Below are positions 56,549-64,000 of a DNA stretch of 64,000 nt, in pieces. The translations under genes were made by a program, and so were the position numbers. Where the stretch lies: the NCBI GenBank assembly GCA_019787685.1, contig JAHNUO010000002.1:744001-808000 (forward strand), written 5' to 3'. Position 1 is the stretch's first letter; each line of letters begins with the position of its first letter. The notes beneath the pieces were generated by a model, which saw nothing but the letters and a program-made list of their open reading frames with translations, did not search any database and was not told the DNA's origin. The DNA comes from Chiua virens. Its lineage: Eukaryota; Basidiomycota; Agaricomycetes; Boletales; Boletaceae.

Positions 56549-57730
56549 GGCCAGACTGTTGCGAGAACGGCAAACACGAGCACAAACGCCTTACTGCAGG
56601 CTTGCTTAGGCGCCAGCGACTGAAAAGACAAGCAGAGTCATTATTGTTCTTTGTTTACATATGTTGTTCAATTCCTTGCCTTGCAAACAAACACTCCTAT
56701 GTACTAGTTCAATACAACTAGGTTTGTGTGCACGATCTATAGGTAAGGTCCTCCGATGCACTGAGGAGACAAAATCGATGTCATGCGAGTCGGTGATAAG
56801 CATCCTAGCTAAACTTTTTACTACTATCAAGGTGGTGGTGATTGACCAATGGCCCGGAGGAACAATTCGCCGGAAGTCAGTATCGGGCAGCAGACCGCCT
56901 CTTCATTCAAAGGCCGTATAATGTCAGTTCGCTGGCCCAGTCTGTCGTTTTTGAAAAACAAAGTAGGAACTGGCCCGCTTACGACCGTGCGTGAAAGTGT
57001 ATTCGAGCTCCTACGATCCTAATGCATTCTTGTAATCGCTCCTCTGTCTTGACTTTTTCCAAAGTTCAGATCATGCGCAGTATGGACACCAACGTGAGTT
57101 GTGCTTGCCCAGAATGTCCATGTTGGGTTCGAGACTTTTGCTTTAACAAGATAGTCCCTATGCCAACTTGAATATCATCGCAAGCTCGAGGCTCTCCTCT
57201 GCGTTGTTGGCACAGCCTCCGCGAGCTGATCTCGAGGAAGTGTGGCGACAGGTGCATACATACGATATAACACGATCGCATGCACATGGTTCACGAGACG
57301 TCCATCCATGTGACTCGAATTTCATTTATTACCCGCCTTATCTTGACGCGCCACATCGAACGTATGTTTACACGCGGCACACCTAATGGGTATAACATTG
57401 GACGAGTGCAAGGACGAGCCGACTCATTGGACGATAGTGAGTGCTGACTCCGCGACTCGTATTCAGAGCTTTTCCAGCAGTATGAGTCCCAGTCAGAACA
57501 CCACGTCGAACTGTATTACTCTGATGTGGCAGAATGGGTCCGAGTCAGAGAGTCTCACCTCCGACATTTTCTTCCCCGCATGGTTATTTTTAAGTTCCTC
57601 AGGTAAGCTTATATTACATCCGCGACTCACATGCACATATTTTTACCCCTGGTCGGATGATACCCGGGCGCGCCCATAAGTACCGCATGATGGCGGTGGG
57701 ATCGCGTTTGGTTGCATCCCTTTCTTCCTC
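56549..57730. other. Divergent intergenic region, no gene seen
   Basis: About 1.2 kb between THO2 and the MFS gene. Short ORFs (e.g. 57386-57679, 97 codons) have no recognisable domain and lack a convincing splice context. It holds promoters for both genes. Confidence 0.35.
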
Positions 57731-59667
57731 ATGGCCGACATCATCCCAGAGAAAGCGTTGGACAGTGGGAGCGACGACTCTGGCTCGCAACGCCAGGAGA
57801 TCTTCGAGCGCCCTTCAGGATTGATGGGAATCTATTACCATCCTTACTTCCAAGTGTCTATGCTCGGATTCGTCTGTTTCATGTGCCCTGGCATGTTCAA
57901 CGCTCTGGGAGGGATTGGTGGAGGTGGCCAAGTCAACACAACTGCTCAGGCTAACTCGAATACGGCTCTTTACGCGGCCTTTGCTTTCTTTGCATTCTTC
58001 TCAGGGTTCGTGTCGCTTTCGTCGAGGTGTCTATCCGTAACTGATCCTCCTCAGAACGGTCAACAACGTGATTGGACCTCGTCTAACTCTTTTCATCGGG
58101 ACACTGGGGTACTCCCTCTACATCGCTTCCTTCTTGTACGGATATCACCATCTCAATCATTGTTGGCATTTACACATCTACTAAACTAGGGCGGATAATA
58201 TCCATTCCAACGCATACGACTTTGTCGTTGTTGCGGGTGCCATCCTTGGCGTATGTGCGGGGTTCCTATGGACCGCCCAAGGAAGTTTGATGATGTCTTA
58301 TCCTACCGAGGCACAAAAAGGTCTCTTCATTGGTATTTTCTGGGCTATCTTCAACTTGGGTGCTGTTATTGGTTCCGGAGTTGCGTTTGGACTCAACTTC
58401 AATAATCAGGTACGTTATCTTACTGAATTCACTTACAAGAGTTCACGTTTAACTCCTGGCAGGGAAGCACAGGTCAGTATATCACTCGGATAAGATCGTA
58501 GCTGCTCTGATGTTCGCTTTATGAAGTTTCGGATGGAACCTACGTAGGTGATGTATCATTTCCCAAAGAAACGTCGCGTTGAGAGTACACTGTCCAGATC
58601 GCTTTCCTGATCATTACCCTCATTGGGGTGGTCCTGTCTCCGTTCATGGCGGATCCAAAGATGGTAGTCCGGACGGATGGAACCAAAGTTACCCTACCCC
58701 GCCAGCCATCGTGGAAGGCAGAATTTTACAGCCTCTACGTTGCTTTCAAGACTGATCCGACGATCATCTTACTATTCCCTATGTTCGTTGCAAGCAACTA
58801 TTTCTACACATGGCGTAGGTACCTCATCTCAGTGCGGTGCTAGCTGATCAAATTGAAAATAACAGAGGGAAATGACTATAACACCGCGCTTTTCAATATC
58901 CGCACACGTAGTCTCAACGCACTCATCTACTGGTCAGCACAGATATTTGGGTCCATGTTTATTGGGTATGGCGTCCTCGATCGGTCGCAGTTCAGGCGCC
59001 GAACGCGTGCGTTTGCTGGTTGGGTCATCGTCACAGTAATGGTCTTTGTTGTCCACGTATGGGGTTATGAGTATCAGAAGTACGTCTTTTCCGATGATGC
59101 TGGAATATTTAAATTAAAGGAGCCTCAGAAACTACACGCGAGCTACTCCGCCTCCGAATATTGATTTCAGCGACCCCGAATATCCAGCACGCGCCTGGCT
59201 CTACATTTTCTGCGGCCTTTTGGATGCCATGTGGCAGACGTTCGTGTATTGGCTGATGGGAGCCATGTCAAACGATTTAGGAAAACTTGCTGTCTTCACT
59301 GGGTTCTGTACGTCCTTCTGATTGTTGCCCAGATAACTGTAACTCAGGGTTCACAGATAAAGCGTTGCAATCTGCTGGTGCCGCCGGTGCATGGCATGCG
59401 GATGCTGTCAAGTCACCGTGAGTCCTCCTTTCTTCGGTTTCATAACTGAGGTGCAAATGGACAAACCAACAGCTACATGAATATATTCCTCTCTACGTGG
59501 ATTTTGTGTGCGGCTGGAATGATTTTCGCCCTCCCCATGATTCACTTCCGTATTAAGGATCATACCGACCTGGATGATGTCGAATTGTCCGTCTCTCGTG
59601 TTTTTTTTTTGGACTTCAAGGACTGACTGTTTTACTTCACAGCGAAAACAAGACTCACGGCATTTAG
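57731..59667 (+). CDS. UNC93-like MFS membrane protein (DUF895)
   Basis: Major-facilitator-type membrane protein of the UNC93-like fungal family; substrate unknown. About eleven to twelve helices. Diagnostic runs are SMLGFVCFMCPGMFNALGGI with GGGGQVNTTAQANSNTALYA, AAFAFFAFFSG joined to TVNNVIGPRLTLFIGTLGYS, FVVVAGAILGVCAGFLWTAQ, GSLMMSYPTEAQKGLFIGIF and AWLYIFCGLLDAMWQTFVYW. The conserved inner loop LPRQPSWKAEFYSLYVAFKT lies in the middle. About eight short introns. The start MADIIPEKALDSGSDDSGSQ is at 57731. The last intron places the C-terminus at ENKTHGI, stop TAG 59665-59667. Confidence 0.88.
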
Positions 59668-60220
59668 GGCCCATACACGAATCGTGACGATTTGATTGAG
59701 GACTTTCAATGGTACTTTCATTCTATGGGACAATCGTAATCCTGTCTCCCGTGTGTTCTGTTAATCTGATTAATCGAGATATCCTGAGCCGCCGTGACAT
59801 CGTTTGCTTTGTATCAAATGAATCCCGTCGCACAGTACTTACACGACACACATCACATCAACGGACACCTCGGGCCTCAGCAGCTGTCATGCTGGGTGGA
59901 TATTTCAAGTCTCCGACATGATTATCAGTGTCTACAGGTAACAGGACCTGTACTTTTTCGTTAACCAAAGGTACAAATCTCGCTTGAAAACAAATTTGAA
60001 AGTGGACATGACAATGTCCCCGGAAGACTGTATAGTATCCACTTGCCCAAATTCGACATTTGGTCGTGGCCGCGGCCTAAAACGAAGCTAGACTAGTGAC
60101 CAGTGGCATCATATTGTTCCCGAGGGTTTGCAAGGCAGGCACATCTGTGACTAGTGAGTGGTTGAGGTGATGATACTTTCCAACCAAGAGGAAGTGTGCG
60201 GTGGACGCCACGATCTAGAT
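59668..60220. other. Convergent intergenic region, no gene seen
   Basis: 553 bases between the 3' ends of the MFS gene and tafazzin. Only short ORFs without coding character. No repeat noted. Confidence 0.35.
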
Positions 60221-61509
60221 CTACGGAGGCGTAGAAAGGTCTAGCGTGTTGCCTGACACCTTCCTCCCCAGTTCCTCGACAGCTCGCTGTACAATGGCCG
60301 TAACTTCGCTCCGAACCTCGTTCATCAGGGTACGTCGTTCGGTACCTCCGCGACCTACAACAGGATATCCACCCGCTTTGGCAATCGCACTTTCCATCCA
60401 TCCTTTACCATGCAAGACACCGTTGGATCCCGATCTGATCGATATCCCATCGTGTCCTATCAGATTCTCTGCAGCGCCGTGTGGCAAGGAAGCGTGCCTG
60501 TGCAGTGCTTTTAACGCAACTAGGATCCTATCAGGCGGTATCGGGTCACCGAATGTAACGCCAAGTTGGATACCCATCTTTGGGAAGTACTTGTATGGGA
60601 ACGGGCGATGCTCTGGCATCAGTTTATCGAATCCTGTTCGCGTATAGATCAAAGATAGGAGGACGCCAACATTGAAGATTCGTACCCGTCAACCACATTG
60701 GTATGATTAGGGGTGGGACATTGGATTCCATGATAATACGTCCACTGATGGAGGCGCATCACGATGAGAAGAGCTTTAACTCTGTAACACAAAACACGTA
60801 CACACCCCACTTGAAACGCGATAGATGTGCGATACCATCGGTCCGTGTGTACACGTTAGGCTGACATACCTTTCCTTCTCCGAACATGTGCAGCTGGAAC
60901 ACGATCAATATGAATAACGGATGGGCGACTATCAAACACGAACCCAGTGACCCTGATTCAGCTTTTCGATGGCCAGATCGAGTGCAGGCTGCCATATGCC
61001 GTTTCCCCGAAACGTCTCTATTACCTGTCCTTTACGAAATAAAGCCGAGAAGAGACTTTCTGACCGTAGAACTTCAGCATTCGGAAATACGGTAAGATGG
61101 TAATTCCCGCTCTACTGACGGATTCGTAAACATGATATCGGAAGCGCCCAAAACCCATCGTATGGTATGCGGGTTTGTGAAATTTTCGAACGGAAGTATA
61201 CCCCAGGTCACCGGATCATCAAGGCTAGATAGAAAGGTGAGAAGTGGAATGTTGACAAGCAGGGCGTGAACAGACGTGGACAGATGATTTGAGACTGCAG
61301 TTTAAAGACTTGAACGACAGGGACAGACACGCCCCACTGCGGTACATACCTGTTATTAAGCCTTGACCACTACGTCTGCCTTCATTCCTAAGAGCGTCTA
61401 ATAAGATGGGTAAATTGGTGACAGTGATGGAACAAAGGCCAGAATTGAGGAAGGCTTTGCAGGTGAGTCCTACTGCTGATATGACTGCGGAGGACAGCAG
61501 CTGGGACAT
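60221..61509 (-). CDS. TAZ1: Tafazzin, monolysocardiolipin acyltransferase
   Basis: Mitochondrial membrane transacylase that remodels cardiolipin. Start MSQLLSSAVISAVGLTCKAF at the ATG 61507-61509. The acyltransferase HX4D motif NHLSTLDDP is rebuilt across two introns. It is followed by DPVTWGILPF, MRWVLGASDIMFTNPVFSLF, FRKGQVIETFRGNGIWQPAL, the motif MFGEGKVCQP and IIPMWLTGFDKLMPEHRPFP with YKYFPKMGIQLGVTFGDPIP. About seven introns. Length about 390 residues matches fungal Taz1. Stop TAG 60221-60223. Confidence 0.9.
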
Positions 61510-61622
61510 TGAACGGGAGGACGACCCACGACTGTCACCTAATGTTCCGCTTATGAAGGGTTGTCAATCGTCAATGATACATCAAAATATGCTGACTAAG
61601 TCTAAGCGATAAGAAGTAAATA
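61510..61622. promoter_or_regulatory. Short divergent promoter TAZ1 / small membrane protein
   Basis: About 113 bases between the TAZ1 ATG and the proposed start of the plus-strand gene. No element recognised. Confidence 0.3.
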
Positions 61623-62199
61623 ATGAGTTTGACGTCTCTCAGTGGGTTCACCTCCACTGCTTCACCGCGCCTTCTCTTCCTATTCCTCACGACGTGCCAG
61701 TGCTACGCCAGGCATTTCGTCTGCGTGCTTCGCGCCGCTTTCCCTTTAACCGGTCATTCATGTTCTCCGCGTTCCTCGTATCCCTTCTTTCCGCCTTCTT
61801 ACTGCTATGCCTCTTATCCCCTGCAGTGAGGAAGTCAATCATGGAGGGGAATGATACTCTCGATGCTCACGAGGCTGGCCTCGCTTTGGTGGCTTCCCGT
61901 ACGTAGTGTTCTTTTCATCTAATCAATCTCCTTTACCTTTGTGCAGGAAATCCCGTCAGAGAGACTGGGCCACCAGCCTGCATGGCAAAATTGATTATGC
62001 TGAGACACAAAGTACGTCCACATCTCTCTTCTGTATCTTGGTTAGCATCAACGGCGTTTAGATGCAAACTAGCGCACGTAAACGCAGAAGTCCAACGGCT
62101 GCACGTCAATCACGACTCCTTACACTCGTTCAACCTACACGTCCTCGCAACACCTGGGTCCGATTTGGCAGACCCTTTCCAGGCAAACAAAACCATTAA
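61623..62199 (+). CDS. Small single-pass membrane protein, unknown
   Basis: Unrecognised family. A good core reads SRRFPFNRSFMFSAFLVSLL with SAFLLLCLLSPAVRKSIMEG, one clear transmembrane helix, then NDTLDAHEAGLALVAS. A 47-nt intron (GTACGTAG to GTGCAG) leads to RNPVRETGPPACMAKLIMLR and a second intron (GTACGTCC to TTTAG) to MQTSARKRRSPTAARQSRLL, ending RFGRPFPGKQNH with TAA 62197-62199. The C-terminal tail is strongly basic. The N-terminus is unsettled: the ATG at 61623 (MSLTSLSGFT) is in another frame from the core, which is open upstream to an acceptor-like CTCTCAG at about 61642. Confidence 0.5.
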
Positions 62200-62517
62200 T
62201 CACCGATCATACCCAAATGCCACGAGATCATTCAATTTCGAGCTACTTCAGTGCACTCGGCTATTTGTCATGGCGATACCCCTTTTCGTTTTTCTAAAGC
62301 TTTCGCTTGGTGCCTTTGCCGAGTGCAAGTTTTGTAAATCTTGTTGGTACCCGCTCGGTCCCGTTATTGTTGTGTATATTTGGATTTTCACTGGTCGTTT
62401 GGGATTCTTGTGCGTAGTGCATGTCAGTAGTTGACAAGGGAAGACATTCAAGATCGCATATAAGTATACAAGTAGACAATAATTCAGTACACTTGCTACT
62501 CGAGAAAAAAACATAGT

Positions 62518-64000
62518 TTATGCAAATTTGCCGCTCCGGTCAGAAACTGTGCACAAGAGACTCCTTGAAGTCTTAACCTTGTGTGGCTCACTGACCGTAC
62601 GCGCAGAATTCGACAACCGTGTTGACCTCAGAGAACCACCTTTCTTATGGCCAGTGACAGCAGCACTATTGCCCGATCGTCCTGTGCCTTGGTATTGGGG
62701 TCTCTGATTTTTTGCCCAAGACCGCAATTGTTCGCGTTCTTTATTGTCCACAGGGCGCTCCAGCCGCTGTAACATTGCCCGTGAGTTCAAGTGGATTCTT
62801 TGCAAGAATAAACTGACTTCGAAATCTAGTGGACCAGCATTTGGACGGCGACCTGTGGTTATACCTCGTCGATATTCCATCACCTTTACCCGGAATCCTT
62901 CGTCGGGTTCAATTACCATGGACCGGTCAATCCAACTCGTGTCCTCGGGGTTCAACACATCGACCTCCTGGGATGCTAGTTTAGCAATGTCCAAGGAATG
63001 TACGGTCCGCACTGACAGAATTATTTTGTGCCAAGTCGCGCACACGTTGTCGAATTTCGTCCACAGATACCGTCTCCTGCTCAGGTTCTTCAGTTCGGAT
63101 AGTACCATCGTCCACGGGCATTATAATGTCTTCTCGCAGATGTGCAAAGTCGTCATCTTCGTCGATGAGGTCTTGGTGGTAGGTATTGTAGAATGCTCTT
63201 GTCTCTTCGTTTTGACCTGGAAACTCATGTAAGTCATAGAATGTTTTCGTGACAATTTACCAACCAAGAGCTTCCAGAGTATCGCCTTCAATCTTTCGTT
63301 TCTTGTATATTCGTTGACGAATACGGTGATCATCATCCTCATCCTCGTCGCTGTTGTCTTCAAGGTCAACACCTAAGCCACGGCGCTTCATTCGCAATTT
63401 GCCCTCGATGGCATCCTGATGCAATTTTTGAAGTCGTTCGTCGTCTTGCTCTTCATGCTCCCTAACAATCGAATCTTGGCATCGACCCGTGAGTAGAAAT
63501 GTGCCACTCACCGGTATTTTTCCTGGACAAGGTCAACAGCTTCGGTTTCGGCATCCATGGCCATGTCATCTACAAGCCCATCAACAACCTTGTCTTGGTC
63601 ATCGTCGTCCTCTTCATCGTCGTCCCCCTTCGGACCTCCAAAACCAAACATATCGTCCTCGTCAGACTCCTCAGCTTCAACAGCCACGAATTCGGACTTC
63701 TTCTGTTTTTCATTCTGTCCTTTGGATGGTGGCTTAGGGGGTTTACCGAGAATATTAAATGAGTTCAACTTGGCGTCTGGACTATCCTTTTGTCCCAGAG
63801 CCCTCTGTTGCAGTGGCGAAGCGCTGCGTTGGTGCAATCGCCTGAGTGGTTGTGTCTCCGGAGAGAAGTCCAGAGAGGCGGAGAAAGATAGCGTGCGGAG
63901 AGGAGGACGCGCGCTGAGTTGTGTTTGCGTTGTGTGGACCTGAGTTCCAGCTAATTTGGACATTTGGAAAGGTGCCATACGGCACACTTCCGGACTTGAC
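62518..64000 (-). CDS. MRC1/claspin-like replication checkpoint mediator, 5' part outside window
   Basis: Replication-fork checkpoint mediator (Mrc1/claspin) that couples helicase and polymerase and activates Rad53/Cds1-type kinases. The C-terminal Mrc1-like region is seen: acidic DDMFGFGGPKGDDDEEDDDD, EHEEQDDERLQKLHQDAIEG, KLRMKRRGLGVDLEDNSDED, QRIYKKRKIEGDTLEALG, EETRAFYNTYHQDLIDEDDD and DTSWIDRSMVIEPDEGFRVK. A TQ-containing N-terminal stretch (LAGTQVHTTQTQLS) lies near the edge. The frame is open to base 64000, so the start lies beyond the right end. Four or five short introns. Stop TAA 62518-62520. Confidence 0.82.

Noticed and set aside
57386..57679. 97-codon plus-strand ORF upstream of the MFS gene
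   Set aside because: No domain, no coherent splice partners and composition like the surrounding spacer.

Overview
The window is nuclear DNA of a filamentous basidiomycete, most likely an Agaricomycete. Almost every gene is broken by short GT-AG introns of about 45-80 nt. The gene set is single-copy fungal housekeeping genes plus a few families typical of mushroom-forming fungi (a DUF6741-like small protein, fungal MscS channels with an EF-hand, an UNC93-like MFS protein). I see no plasmid, phage, CRISPR, rRNA, convincing tRNA or transposase. The order or species cannot be fixed from sequence alone.

Layout. 0-5.9 kb: mitochondrial GTP/GDP carrier GGC1 (minus, running off the left edge), divergent from a hexokinase (plus), then an ATF/CREB-type bZIP factor (minus). 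6.2-11.3 kb: a DUF3445/HDOD-type heme protein (minus), ATP synthase subunit d, and the glycerophosphocholine acyltransferase GPC1 (plus). 11.4-19 kb: tRNA adenosine deaminase TAD1 (minus), an unrecognised plus-strand gene, a DUF6741-like protein (minus), a gene-poor 1.9 kb stretch with a possible decayed coding island, a small hypothetical gene (minus), and a family-16 lysine methyltransferase (plus). 19-27.3 kb: BOL3 and COX15 head to head, proteasome alpha subunit PRE5/PSMA1 (minus), a large RGG-rich protein (minus), and a coiled-coil protein (minus). 27.5-37.9 kb: an EF-hand MscS channel, a Crp1/Mdg1-like glycogen-binding-domain protein (both plus), HBS1 (minus, about 4.8 kb), and a mitochondrial single-strand DNA-binding protein (plus). 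38-49 kb: a UPF0303 protein (minus), PEX12, PHO81/NUC-2 (plus), an ABC transporter (minus), and GTP cyclohydrolase I (plus). 49-64 kb: THO2/THOC2 (minus), an UNC93-like MFS protein (plus), tafazzin (minus), a small membrane protein (plus), and an MRC1/claspin-like checkpoint mediator (minus, running off the right edge).

There is no obvious metabolic or biosynthetic cluster. Seven genes serve mitochondria (GGC1, ATP7, BOL3, COX15, SSB, TAZ1 and probably the GGC1-partnered promoter region), and several neighbours share short divergent promoters.

Three points stand out. HBS1 has a long intron with an in-frame stop just inside it, after a PSPDDIV motif, which is the layout expected for a gene making both Hbs1 and a Ski7-like protein. 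The last HBS1 intron/exon junction lies in a 45-bp tandem duplication that provides two equivalent in-frame acceptors. At least eleven conserved reading frames in nine genes need one base skipped to stay open, always in the same direction, which most likely reflects insertion errors in the assembly.
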